64,000 nt of DNA, from assembly GCA_036342255.1 (NCBI GenBank), contig JAZAUS010000003.1:113839-177838 (forward strand), written 5' to 3'. Under the pieces are notes generated by a model. The model did no database searches and was not told the origin of the DNA. It saw nothing but the letters and a program-made list of their open reading frames with translations. Below are positions 9,290 to 17,470 of this stretch, piece by piece. The stretch is from RUG11198 sp036342255. GTDB taxonomy: Bacteria; Bacillota_I; Bacilli_A; RF39; UBA660. Positions within the stretch are counted from its first letter, which is position 1; every line of letters begins with the position of its first letter. The position numbers were made by a program, and so were the translations under genes.

Positions 9290-10069
9290 TTATGAAATCA
9301 CTTTATTTACAATATCAACTACAATAGATGCAAAAACATAAACAACAGGCAAAGATACTAATAATTTATTTTTATCAAAAGTAGTTATACCCTTTAATGC
9401 CTCATATAAAATAATTATACTAAATACTGAAATAAAAGATGAAATATAACTAATTATATTAATAACTATATCTGCATCCGAAAAAGACAATACACAATAT
9501 ACAAGATTTCCAATAATAGTCACTACTACACTCATACCTAAAGCAACAACAATTCTCTTCCAAGAAGTTTTATCCTTAAAAATAATATTAATCAAAACAT
9601 AAATAGCAGCAATAATAGCAGCATAATTAACTAATGATAATCCAAAAACTCTAAAAAATTTATCAAAATAATTAACACCAAAAGAACCAATTTTAGAATA
9701 AGAACGATATGCCCCTAAAAGATTTTGTAACCCCTTAGCAAAAGAAGCAGCTACAATCAAAACAATACCAATAATAAAATTATTTTCTGTAATATTATTA
9801 GCCAGCACATCAAAAGGCTTAATAAATAAATTCTTAGCAATATCAATTATAGTATTAACAGTATTATTAGAACTACTATTATTAATAATATTAGAATTAT
9901 TATTATTTAACTGATTATTATTTAATTCATGATTACTATTATTATCATTACTATTATCAGTTATACTATTATTAATAATACTATTATTTGCCAAATTACT
10001 ACTTTCACTACAATTACATACTTCTCCATCTTCTAATTGTTTACCACATTTTTCACAAAATCTACTCAT
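9290..10069 (-). CDS. Zinc-ribbon membrane protein with Asn-rich linker
   Basis: Residues 4-20 hold a compact zinc ribbon (CEKCG, then CNC). Next comes an extreme Asn/Ser-rich linker (about 21-72). About five hydrophobic segments follow between residues 90 and 259, giving a Yip1-like layout. The ribbon would face the cytoplasm. No enzyme motif is visible. It has its own promoter (10098-10126), a normal ribosome site (GGAGG) and a terminator, so it is monocistronic. Three other zinc-ribbon membrane proteins lie in this window (13150, 42356, 46643). The function is unknown; the Asn-rich linker is probably AT-mutation-driven low-complexity sequence. Confidence 0.8.
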   Translation of the reverse strand: MSRFCEKCGKQLEDGEVCNCSESSNLANNSIINNSITDNSNDNNSNHELNNNQLNNNNSNIINNSSSNNTVNTIIDIAKNLFIKPFDVLANNITENNFIIGIVLIVAASFAKGLQNLLGAYRSYSKIGSFGVNYFDKFFRVFGLSLVNYAAIIAAIYVLINIIFKDKTSWKRIVVALGMSVVVTIIGNLVYCVLSFSDADIVINIISYISSFISVFSIIILYEALKGITTFDKNKLLVSLPVVYVFASIVVDIVNKVIS

Positions 10070-10097
10070 AAAATACCTCCATATTATTTATAAATAA

Positions 10098-10126
10098 ATT
10101 ATACAATAAAAAAACCAGTAAAGCAA
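10098..10126 (-). promoter_or_regulatory. Promoter of the 9290-10069 gene
   Basis: On the minus strand: TTGCTT (10126-10121), a 17-base spacer, TATAAT (10103-10098). It lies between the terminator of the upstream putative RNA and the gene, so the RNA need not be its leader. Confidence 0.65.
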
Positions 10127-10149
10127 TATTAAATTTAATCTATTACAAT

Positions 10150-10176
10150 TAAAAAAAAAACACCATAAAGGTGTTA
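10150..10176 (-). terminator. Terminator of the putative RNA
   Basis: AACACC (10159-10164) pairs with GGTGTT (10170-10175), five-base loop, then ten T on the minus strand. Confidence 0.8.
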
Positions 10177-10263
10177 ATAAATCAAATAAGGAGGTAGGAC
10201 TCACTGTCCCTACATCTCTTTTAACCAAAATGGTGTGTGGATGTGAGATTCTTCCACCTCTCC
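10150..10263 (-). ncRNA. Putative structured small RNA, about 114 nt, family not recognised
   Basis: This gap has no ORF but is a complete minus-strand transcription unit: a near-consensus promoter (10270-10298), a predicted start near 10263, and a terminator with a run of ten U ending near 10150. The 5' end (GGAGAGGUGG) can pair with CCUACCUCC near 10187-10199, closing the molecule. Inside, CUCAC can pair with GUGAG, ACAUC with GAUGU, and ACC-loop-GGU forms a hairpin. GC content is clearly above the surrounding intergenic DNA. I looked for SRP RNA, RNase P, tmRNA and 6S signatures and did not find them. A riboswitch for the 9290 gene is less likely because that gene has its own promoter downstream. 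Confidence 0.6.
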
Positions 10264-10269
10264 TATCAA

Positions 10270-10298
10270 ATTATAAAACTATTTATCAAAAATATCAA
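10270..10298 (-). promoter_or_regulatory. Promoter of the putative RNA at 10150-10263
   Basis: On the minus strand: TTGATA (10298-10293), 17-base spacer, perfect TATAAT (10275-10270). Confidence 0.7.
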
Positions 10299-10341
10299 AT
10301 AAATTCTTATTACATATTAATAATCTATAAATCTTGAATAT

Positions 10342-10563
10342 TTAATTTTTCCATATAGGATTTGTAACTGGATAAACATAATCTTCATCACTATCATCAA
10401 CAATTTTAAGCCATCCTTTATTATCATATCCTACACAATTATATATTTTATTATTAGTTAAAGAAACAGCACCAAAAGTTTCACCAATATATTTTAATTT
10501 GCCGAACAAATCCATTTCTTTATAATAATCCCCTTCTGATTGATACACTTTAATCTTTTTCAT
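10342..10563 (-). CDS. Small SH3-like hypothetical protein, 73 residues
   Basis: A small soluble protein. The pattern of short beta strands (KIYNCVGY, GWLKIVDDSDEDYVYP) resembles a recurrent SH3-like domain in Firmicutes hypothetical proteins that ends in a D-S-G/D-E-D-Y-x-Y-P motif. No function is known to me. I chose the ATG at 10563 because AGGTG sits about 8 bases upstream; the longer frame begins at a GTG with no ribosome site. It follows recD2 by about 60 bases and may be co-transcribed with it. Confidence 0.7.
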   Translation of the reverse strand: MKKIKVYQSEGDYYKEMDLFGKLKYIGETFGAVSLTNNKIYNCVGYDNKGWLKIVDDSDEDYVYPVTNPIWKN

Positions 10564-10623
10564 ATTATTAATCACCTAATTCTTACAATTTATAATTATC
10601 TTATATTAAAAATAATATTTATA

Positions 10624-12804
10624 CTAATTATATTTATTAATTATAAATTCTTTTAGAGTAGTTCTTCTATTATCTACATAATCATTTTTAATACCATTTA
10701 TAAAGCACTGTGGATCTCCTATTATGATTAATGATTTCTTAGCTCTTGTTACAGCTGTATATATAAGTTTATTATAAAGCATTCTATTATAATTATTTAC
10801 AATAGGCATTATTACCATTGGAAACTCACTACCTTGAGATTTATGTACACTAATAGCATATCCATGTCTTATATTAATAAACTTATCTCTAGTATAAGTA
10901 ACTATATTACCATCAAAGTCTATTGTAATCTCATCCTTCTTACTCTCTGTTTTGGTATGATTAGTAATATTTATAATATATCCTATATCTCCATTAGATA
11001 AGTTAGCTTCTGTATCATTAGCAAGCTGTAATATCTTATCCCCTTCTCTATAGATAACATCAGATAACTTTAATTCATTTTTATTAGGTCCTGGAGGATT
11101 AAATATTCTTTGTAAATTTATATTTAAATTATCTATACCATTAATACTCTTGTAGATAGGTGCTAGTACTTGGATATCTTTATCTGTATAATCTTTTTCA
11201 ATAGCTTTCTCTACAATATAATTAATACTAGGAATAATAGATTCATTCTCACACATAATAAAATTATAATCATCTTTTTTATTAATAAAAGCTTCATTTA
11301 TATCTTTATCTTTAATCTCTCCTGCTAATACTGGTATATAAGAGTCTTCATTCTGACGATATAATTTATTTAATTTAATTACATCTATTAAATCACTATC
11401 TATTAAATCTTTTAAGACTTGTCCTTGTCCTACGCTTGGTAATTGATAATAATCTCCTACTAATATTAATTTAACATCTCTTCTTATTCCTTTAAGTAAT
11501 GCTGATGTTACTATAGTATCTAGCATACTTACTTCATCTACTATTATATATTTCTCAGTATTAGTATTATGTTCATTTACATTAAATTTATTCTTCTCTT
11601 TATCCCAACATAAATATTTATGAATAGTATATGCTGGTAAATTAGTAGTCTCAGACATCTTTTTAGCAGCTCTACCAGTAGGTGCTAATAGAGCTATCTC
11701 AGTATCTTTTGCTTTAAGTAAAGTTCTAATTAAACTAACTATTGCTTTAATAATAGTAGTTTTACCAGTACCAGGACCACCAGTAATAATAGTTAAATTA
11801 TTATTAATAGCTCTCTTAATCGCATCTTTCTGTATCTTATCATATACTATACCATTCTCTTCCTCTAGTTCTTTAATCTTTTCATTTAACTTAGGATATT
11901 TACTCTTAGATACATCATTATAAAAACATAATTTATCGGCAATATACTCCTCAGCATCATAAAATTCTTTTAAATAGTATTTCTCTTTCTTTATAATAAT
12001 TTTTCTATCTTCATTTAATTTTTGTATATTATAATCTAATAACTCTTCTCCTATATCCTTGTTATATTTAAGTATCTCATTAGCTATCTCTTCATGTAAT
12101 AAATAAGTATCGCCTGTTTCAAATGTTAAATCATTAAATAGATATATAATTAAAGCTTGTATTCTTCTATCATCCAACTCATCCATACCACTAGTAACAG
12201 CAATATTATCTATATCTTTAAAATTAAAATCTAATTCACTAATTAAATCATATATATTACTATTTATTATATCCATAGTCTTACTTTTATACTTATTAAC
12301 AATAGTTAAAGCACTTTTAGTAGAGAATCCCATTGATGTAAGATCCATTACTATTTGACTTGAATATTGATAATTAGATAGAACATCATGTATTTTATCA
12401 ATACGAGCTTTAGGCAGCTTAGGAATAAGCTGTAAACTATCAGGATTATCTAGAATAACACTTAATGTATCCTCACCAAATCTATCTACTATCCTAGTAG
12501 CAGTTTTCTCTCCTATTGGGAATAAATCACTAGATAAGAATTCGATAAGTTCTTCTTTCTTACTAGGTAATAATAATTCATAATTAATAACAGAAAACTG
12601 CAACCCATACTTAGAATGATTTATTAATTCACCATACATTATATAATTATTTCTAACTCTTAAATCATAAAAATTACCAGTAAAATATATAGTTTTATCT
12701 AAAAGATCTAAATCAGTTTCTTTAATTCTTAAAACACCTACTATATATCCATTTTCATTATTACTATATATACTTTTAGCAAAAGTACCCTTAATATAAT
12801 TCAT
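10624..12804 (-). CDS. recD2: ATP-dependent RecD2-type helicase
   Basis: SF1B 5'-3' DNA helicase of the RecBC-independent RecD2 family, with roles in repair. The N-terminal OB domain (residues 1-90) and the helix-hairpin-helix-like region (about 90-230) are the RecD2-specific extension. Walker A GGPGTGKTT is near residue 340, followed by LAPTGRAAKKM. The Walker B-like IVDEVSMLD is near 420, GDYYQLPSVGQG near 450, and motifs V-VI (VHKSQGSEF, then YTAVTRAKK) are near 655-690. At 726 residues it is the normal length. The ATG at 12804 is preferred over a GTG 12 bases earlier on ribosome-site spacing. No recB or recC is present in the window. Confidence 0.95.
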   Translation of the reverse strand: MNYIKGTFAKSIYSNNENGYIVGVLRIKETDLDLLDKTIYFTGNFYDLRVRNNYIMYGELINHSKYGLQFSVINYELLLPSKKEELIEFLSSDLFPIGEKTATRIVDRFGEDTLSVILDNPDSLQLIPKLPKARIDKIHDVLSNYQYSSQIVMDLTSMGFSTKSALTIVNKYKSKTMDIINSNIYDLISELDFNFKDIDNIAVTSGMDELDDRRIQALIIYLFNDLTFETGDTYLLHEEIANEILKYNKDIGEELLDYNIQKLNEDRKIIIKKEKYYLKEFYDAEEYIADKLCFYNDVSKSKYPKLNEKIKELEEENGIVYDKIQKDAIKRAINNNLTIITGGPGTGKTTIIKAIVSLIRTLLKAKDTEIALLAPTGRAAKKMSETTNLPAYTIHKYLCWDKEKNKFNVNEHNTNTEKYIIVDEVSMLDTIVTSALLKGIRRDVKLILVGDYYQLPSVGQGQVLKDLIDSDLIDVIKLNKLYRQNEDSYIPVLAGEIKDKDINEAFINKKDDYNFIMCENESIIPSINYIVEKAIEKDYTDKDIQVLAPIYKSINGIDNLNINLQRIFNPPGPNKNELKLSDVIYREGDKILQLANDTEANLSNGDIGYIINITNHTKTESKKDEITIDFDGNIVTYTRDKFINIRHGYAISVHKSQGSEFPMVIMPIVNNYNRMLYNKLIYTAVTRAKKSLIIIGDPQCFINGIKNDYVDNRRTTLKEFIINKYN

Positions 12805-12939
12805 CTTTATCACCACTTTCTATATACATAGAAAACAAATTATATTTAACTTAACTATCTAGTATTATAACATTAAATTAAACATTTTATAGAAGAATTT
12901 ATAAATTAAAAAAATATTTAATTTTTTGTAATTTAGGTA

Positions 12940-12968
12940 TTGACAAAAACACCCTAATAGATTAATAT
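12940..12968 (+). promoter_or_regulatory. Consensus promoter for the putative plus-strand RNA
   Basis: TTGACA (12940-12945), 17-base spacer, TAATAT (12963-12968). It is directed away from recD2, on the strand that has no ORF here. Confidence 0.75.
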
Positions 12969-12974
12969 ATACAT

Positions 12975-13112
12975 CACCAATTCAAATTTAAATGAATTGG
13001 TGCTAGTATCACACTAGCCAACCCCTTTTTATTCTTTTTGGGAGGCTGTCCTCAGGGGGAACAGTCTCTTTGTTTTATCTATCCAAAGAGCCTTCAAATA
13101 GGCTCTTTTCCT
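12975..13112 (+). ncRNA. Putative structured small RNA, about 138 nt, family not recognised
   Basis: The 333-base gap between recD2 and the next gene holds a plus-strand transcription unit with no ORF. It has a consensus promoter (12940-12968) and four hairpins in order. Hairpin I is a 10-bp perfect stem (12975-12984 with 12993-13002). Hairpin II is GCTAGT with ACTAGC (13002-13018). Hairpin III is an 8-bp stem (13042-13049 with 13061-13068) with an 11-base G-rich loop. Hairpin IV is the terminator (13085-13108). CCCC at 13022-13025 can pair with GGGG at 13055-13058 in the loop of hairpin III, giving a possible pseudoknot. No start codon with a ribosome site opens an ORF of useful length. Function unknown. 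Confidence 0.6.
13085..13112 (+). terminator. Terminator of the putative plus-strand RNA
   Basis: AAAGAGCC (13085-13092) pairs with GGCTCTTT (13101-13108), then TTTCC on the plus strand. The tail is short, so termination may be partial. Confidence 0.65.
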
Positions 13113-13122
13113 ATTAAAAAGA

Positions 13123-13152
13123 AAAAAAGCTTTAAATATAAAAGCTTTTTTA
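13123..13152 (-). terminator. Terminator of the 13150-14604 gene
   Basis: Stem 13123-13133 with 13141-13151 (AAAGCTTT core), overlapping the stop codon, with a T-run on the minus strand. Confidence 0.7.
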
Positions 13153-14604
13153 TTCTTTATTACAACCACTAGCAATTATCTTAGCTTTAGGAAAAGAAAC
13201 ATCTACATGATCATTAACAATTTCTTTATAATCTTCATTATAAATAGTATAATCAAATTTAACAAAACGCATTCCATCATAACATTTATGAAAATAAATA
13301 TATCTACTTGTAATACCATAATTATAAAGATGTAAATTATTATAATAATTATTAATATAACCCTCTGTATCAAAATCAGCATTTGAAATATTAAGTACAT
13401 AATCATTAGGAACAAGACTTTGAACAAATAAATGTCCTTTACCATATTTATAGTTAGAATCTAAATATATCTTAAAATAATTATTAGAATAAATAATCTC
13501 ATTATCATCTAAACCAATAACTTTAGCCATGTCATTATCACTTTTCTTCAACTCAAATTTAATATTAATATCCTTATCTTTTTCAATATTAAAATCAATA
13601 TTATAAATTTCATTAATATTATATTCTTTCAACTTATCATATGGAATTGAAAAAAAGTATAAATCATCTTTTTTACTCAATAATAGATTTGTAATATTAC
13701 AACTATTTACTCTAATATTAATAAAAGAAGACAATTTATAATTATCAATATTAGATGTTTCCAATTTAAAATAAACCTTCACATCACTTTTATCATAATC
13801 AACTCTAACTTGTATAACAGTTAAATCATCATCCTTATATACTATCTTATTATTTTCTAATTTATTCTTTTTCATTTCAAGCGCATTAAAACTAAAATTA
13901 GTCTTTTTTAAAACTATAGGAGTTACAGCTCCAATACAAAAGCCTATAAATATAACAAATAAACATTTTCTAAATATTCTACCCCTTTTTACTACATTAA
14001 CAATAAAAGCAATAACAGCAAATCCAGACGCAAATAAATAACCCCAAAAGCCATAATATAAAATACGAAAAAGAAAAGATGCACCAAAAAAAATTGATAA
14101 AATCATAGAAGAAAGAATATATTTTGGAAAAACAAATATAGCTAAAAAAAGATTTATAATAGATAAAATTAAAGAAACTATGCCACTGCCATGAGATGGC
14201 TCATATAAATCATCATTAAAATTTAAATTACCAATATTATTATTATTATTTATAACAGTTGCAAGAGAAGATCCACATTTTGGACAATTAATAACATTTC
14301 TATTAAATATTTTTGTTCCACAACTAGCACAAAAAAATTCACCTTGATTAATCTCTAATCCACTTCTATTCTGATTATTATAAACAACATTATTAGTATT
14401 TACAGTACCAGTACTAGTTACATTATTTAAATTATTATTAATGTTTATTTTATCTGTACTAGATTCATTATTTATATTATTAGCATTATTAACATTTCCA
14501 TTATCAGTAACACTTTCAGTAGGAAATCCCCAATTTTCAAATACATCATCATTAGATTGATTTACATCATTATTATTTCCATTATTTAAATTATTATTGT
14601 CCAT
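13150..14604 (-). CDS. Zinc-ribbon polytopic membrane protein with extracytoplasmic C-terminal domain
   Basis: Begins MDNNN and has an Asn-rich, low-complexity N-terminus (residues 1-85). A four-Cys zinc ribbon (CASCG, then CPKCG) follows at about 92-110. Four or so hydrophobic segments lie between about 140 and 235, and the C-terminal domain (about 250-484) is hydrophilic and rich in beta strands. I chose the ATG at 14604 because AGGAG lies 7 bases upstream; the longest frame adds 21 hydrophobic residues without a ribosome site. It is a single gene with its own terminator. The ribbon-TM-external-domain plan is shared with the proteins at 42356 and 46643. Confidence 0.78.
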   Translation of the reverse strand: MDNNNLNNGNNNDVNQSNDDVFENWGFPTESVTDNGNVNNANNINNESSTDKININNNLNNVTSTGTVNTNNVVYNNQNRSGLEINQGEFFCASCGTKIFNRNVINCPKCGSSLATVINNNNNIGNLNFNDDLYEPSHGSGIVSLILSIINLFLAIFVFPKYILSSMILSIFFGASFLFRILYYGFWGYLFASGFAVIAFIVNVVKRGRIFRKCLFVIFIGFCIGAVTPIVLKKTNFSFNALEMKKNKLENNKIVYKDDDLTVIQVRVDYDKSDVKVYFKLETSNIDNYKLSSFINIRVNSCNITNLLLSKKDDLYFFSIPYDKLKEYNINEIYNIDFNIEKDKDINIKFELKKSDNDMAKVIGLDDNEIIYSNNYFKIYLDSNYKYGKGHLFVQSLVPNDYVLNISNADFDTEGYINNYYNNLHLYNYGITSRYIYFHKCYDGMRFVKFDYTIYNEDYKEIVNDHVDVSFPKAKIIASGCNKE

Positions 14605-14700
14605 AAATAAACTCCTATTCTCTACCATAATTATATCATATAAAAATAATAAAAAAAATAAAAACATAAAAAAACATTTAAAAAGTTTTAAAGAAAAATA

Positions 14701-14729
14701 TTGATTTTATTCCTCAAATATGATAAAAT
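14701..14729 (+). promoter_or_regulatory. Promoter of tRNA-His
   Basis: TTGATT (14701-14706), 17-base spacer, TAAAAT (14724-14729), 13 bases before the tRNA. Confidence 0.7.
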
Positions 14730-14741
14730 TATATTTGTCAT

Positions 14742-14818
14742 GGCGGATGTGGTGAAGTGGTTAACACATTGGATTGTGGTTCCAACATGCATGGGTTCGA
14801 TTCCCATCATCCGTCCCA
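14742..14818 (+). tRNA. tRNA-His (anticodon GTG), CCA encoded
   Basis: Acceptor stem GGCGGATG pairs with CATCCGTC, including the extra G-1:C73 pair that marks tRNA-His. The anticodon arm TTGGA-loop-TCCAA has the 7-base loop TTGTGGT with anticodon GTG. The T arm is ATGGG-TTCGATT-CCCAT. CCA is genomically encoded at 14816-14818. It is an isolated single-gene unit with its own promoter, followed by a terminator. Confidence 0.97.
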
Positions 14819-14828
14819 CTAAAAAAAC

Positions 14829-14856
14829 AAACCCTTATAAAATAAGGGTTTTTTAT
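14829..14856. terminator. Bidirectional terminator between tRNA-His and the M16 operon
   Basis: AACCCTTAT (14830-14838) pairs with ATAAGGGTT (14842-14850). A-run before and T-run after allow it to serve both the plus-strand tRNA and the minus-strand peptidase gene. Confidence 0.8.
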
Positions 14857-14862
14857 TATTAA

Positions 14863-16104
14863 TTATTTTTTTAATTTTTTTATTTCTCCAATAGTATAAT
14901 TACTAAAATCAAGAGATGATAATACATCCATAAATTGATTATAATTAACAGATTTATAAAAATCTAAATCACAATATTTATCAGTAAAAAATATTTTTTG
15001 AGGAAATATTCCTATAAAATCATATTTATCATCCATACTTCTCATTTCAGCAGCAATAATTCCTTTTTGTACTAATTCATATTCTTTCTTAGATATTTCT
15101 AAATTAGATAAAAATTGTAATAATTTATTACAAGAAACATCTTTATCTTTGGTAATAAAACTTTGTATAAAATTAACATAATCGTTTGTAAATGTAAAAT
15201 ATGAATAAAGAAAAGTATCAATAATTTGTTTTTTATTCAACTCATTATATTGCTTAGAATTAACTAAATAATTATAAATTACTGTCATACAATAATTAAA
15301 TTTTTTCATTGATATATAATCAGGTTTCTTAACTTTTACTCCTAATGAACTAATTGGTATATCTATATCTTTATATATTATATCACTAGTTTTTTTAATT
15401 TTAGTAAAATCAATAGATGGTAATTTTAAATAAGATTTATGAGGAGTTACTTTAGAATAAATATTATTTAACAAATCAATAATTTTTTCTTCATCGACAT
15501 TACCAGCTATTACTAAAAATTTATTATTATCAGTATAAAACGCATTATAACAGTTATATAAATCATCTATAGTAATAGCTTTAGTAGTTTCCCTATTACC
15601 TATTGGAGATAATGTTTCATCAAATTTATTAAAATCACCATATAAATTATTTTCAACCATATCCACTAAAAGAACACCATAATTATCGCAATAAGAAGCA
15701 GCTTCCTCTTCAATAGCATGTCTTGTACTTTCAACATCTTCTTTATCAAAAACAGGCTGCTCAATTGCTAAAATCAATTCCTCAATAGATTTTTCAATAT
15801 CTTTAGCTCCTTTAAAATGATATGATGTAACATCAGGTGCCGTATATGCATTAGCATTATACATTCTTCTATTAAAATTTTCATACATATTTCCAAATTT
15901 AGAATGTTCTCCTAATAAATGTTCCAAATAATGAGCATATCCAGAAAAAACACTATAATCTTTTCCTTTATTATTAAAATTAAACCACAAACCTGAAGAT
16001 CCATACAAAACATTATAACTAACAAAAACATTTTTCATAGAAGAATCAACACATAAATATAACGGAATACCATTATTTAGAATTATTTTTTTATATTTAT
16101 TCAT
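14863..16104 (-). CDS. M16 family zinc peptidase, catalytic subunit (YmfH-like)
   Basis: Inverzincin-type metallopeptidase. The HxxEH motif is present as HYLEH at residues 58-62, and the third zinc ligand is in the acidic helix HAIEEEAAS at about 129-137, roughly 70 residues later as expected. The 413-residue size is that of one M16 half (two-domain) subunit. It begins at the ATG at 16104 (AGGAG, 8 bases) and overlaps the upstream partner gene by 8 bases. The inactive partner at 16097-17332 plus this active subunit match the YmfF/YmfH (and AlbE/AlbF) layout in Bacillus. A substrate cannot be deduced. No radical SAM or peptide precursor gene is adjacent. Confidence 0.88.
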   Translation of the reverse strand: MNKYKKIILNNGIPLYLCVDSSMKNVFVSYNVLYGSSGLWFNFNNKGKDYSVFSGYAHYLEHLLGEHSKFGNMYENFNRRMYNANAYTAPDVTSYHFKGAKDIEKSIEELILAIEQPVFDKEDVESTRHAIEEEAASYCDNYGVLLVDMVENNLYGDFNKFDETLSPIGNRETTKAITIDDLYNCYNAFYTDNNKFLVIAGNVDEEKIIDLLNNIYSKVTPHKSYLKLPSIDFTKIKKTSDIIYKDIDIPISSLGVKVKKPDYISMKKFNYCMTVIYNYLVNSKQYNELNKKQIIDTFLYSYFTFTNDYVNFIQSFITKDKDVSCNKLLQFLSNLEISKKEYELVQKGIIAAEMRSMDDKYDFIGIFPQKIFFTDKYCDLDFYKSVNYNQFMDVLSSLDFSNYTIGEIKKLKK

Positions 16105-17332
16105 CACTCTTACTCCTAACCATAAAAACATTCTTTCTCTTTAATGTTTTTGTACTTTTTATTAAATCATCTACAGTTAATTTATTTATTTGTTGATAAA
16201 TTTCCGTTCTATTTTCAACTCCAAAATATTTCAAAAGATAATCATCTATTGAATTAATCATTCTATAACGATCTTCACTTAACGTAACTTCACCTGATTC
16301 TATTTCTTCTTTTGCTAAAGAAATTAATTTATTAAGTAAATCCTTATTATTTAATATATCAATAATTTCATCAACTGCTTTTAAGAAATCCTCTTTCTTC
16401 TCTTTATCTATTTCACCATAAAAATATATTTTCTTAAAATAATACATCATACAAGCATATGAATAATATACTAAACCATATTTCTCTCTTAATATTTGAA
16501 AACATAATCCTAATGAAGAATTCAATATTTTTTCTAATAGTATTAATTGCGGATATGTCAAATTATTTATATCATATGTAACATATATATAAGACTGTTC
16601 ACAATTTTTTTCTATTTCTATATCTCCTTCTTTAGCAGAAACTCTTTTCTTATAATTAAAATATTCATTAATTGGAGTTAAAGATATACAATTAACAAAA
16701 TTATTAAATTGTTCCAAAGATATATTTCCAAAAACTAAACCACTATGAAAATTATTAATAAAATAATCATATTGTTTTTTTAAATCATCTAATGTAATTG
16801 AATTAATTAAATTAGATATATAATCTATATCAACAGAATTTTCATATTCCTTATTATCTTCATATAAAACATTTTGATAATACATTTTACGTGCACATAC
16901 ATCATTATCAGATAAATTTGATTTTATATAAGAAAGTAATCTTCTTTTAGATAATTCTAATACTTCTTGATTAGTAAAATCAGGTTCTTTTAACATCTGT
17001 CTAATAAATTCAAAAGCACTTTCAGAATAATCATCATCAATAACATTTGGAGATATTAAATTAGCAGATAAACTAACTATTTTTTGTTTGCCATAAAATT
17101 GATTTCCAAAATATAAATTCAAGTAATATAATTCTTTTTTTCTATTCTTAATTTCTTCATCACTATTAAAATTCTTATTACATAACTTTAAATATACACA
17201 TAAAACATCAAGAATAACATTTTCACGATTACCTGCACCACCATAAAAATTTAATTTAATAGATATTGTATTAAAATTATTATCTTCATATAAATATATT
17301 CCATTATTATTAACTAATTTATCAAAATCCAT
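16097..17332 (-). CDS. M16 family peptidase-like partner, no catalytic motif (YmfF-like)
   Basis: Same fold and length (411 residues) as its neighbour. At the position where HxxEH should stand, after GGAGNREN, the sequence reads VILDVLCVYLKL, so zinc binding is lost. These proteins are known to form heterodimers with an active M16 half, contributing the second wall of the closed chamber. The ATG at 17332 is chosen for the AGGAGG site; the longest frame adds 21 residues beyond it. It is the first gene of the two-gene operon, with a TTGACT-18-TATAAT promoter at 17367-17396. Confidence 0.85.
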   Translation of the reverse strand: MDFDKLVNNNGIYLYEDNNFNTISIKLNFYGGAGNRENVILDVLCVYLKLCNKNFNSDEEIKNRKKELYYLNLYFGNQFYGKQKIVSLSANLISPNVIDDDYSESAFEFIRQMLKEPDFTNQEVLELSKRRLLSYIKSNLSDNDVCARKMYYQNVLYEDNKEYENSVDIDYISNLINSITLDDLKKQYDYFINNFHSGLVFGNISLEQFNNFVNCISLTPINEYFNYKKRVSAKEGDIEIEKNCEQSYIYVTYDINNLTYPQLILLEKILNSSLGLCFQILREKYGLVYYSYACMMYYFKKIYFYGEIDKEKKEDFLKAVDEIIDILNNKDLLNKLISLAKEEIESGEVTLSEDRYRMINSIDDYLLKYFGVENRTEIYQQINKLTVDDLIKSTKTLKRKNVFMVRSKSDE

Positions 17333-17366
17333 TAATTTGCCTCCTAATAATTGAAATTGTGCATTA

Positions 17367-17396
17367 TTATAGCATATAAATATATTTATAGTCAAT
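17367..17396 (-). promoter_or_regulatory. Promoter of the M16 pair
   Basis: On the minus strand: TTGACT (17396-17391), 18-base spacer, TATAAT (17372-17367). It is divergent from the response-regulator promoter, the two -35 boxes being about 24 bases apart. Confidence 0.7.
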
Positions 17397-17419
17397 TTAA
17401 TAAAAAATAATTAATCTAT

Positions 17420-17448
17420 TTGCTTATATATATTTTTTGTTGTATAAT
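17420..17448 (+). promoter_or_regulatory. Promoter of the single-domain response regulator
   Basis: TTGCTT (17420-17425), 17-base spacer, TATAAT (17443-17448), ATG at 17471. Confidence 0.7.
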
Positions 17449-17470
17449 ATTAATATATAAGGAGGATAAT

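Noticed and set aside
10150..10290. SRP RNA, RNase P, 6S or a SAM-type riboswitch
   Set aside because: The GGAAGGAAGCAGC core of SRP RNA, the RNase P and tmRNA signatures and the SAM-I core are not present. A few bases (GAGGTGGA) resemble the SAM-I start, but the rest does not.
13203..13445. 80-residue hydrophobic minus-strand ORF within the second zinc-ribbon gene
   Set aside because: It is a frame-shifted reading of the A/T-rich coding strand; the long frame holds the conserved ribbon and a proper start.
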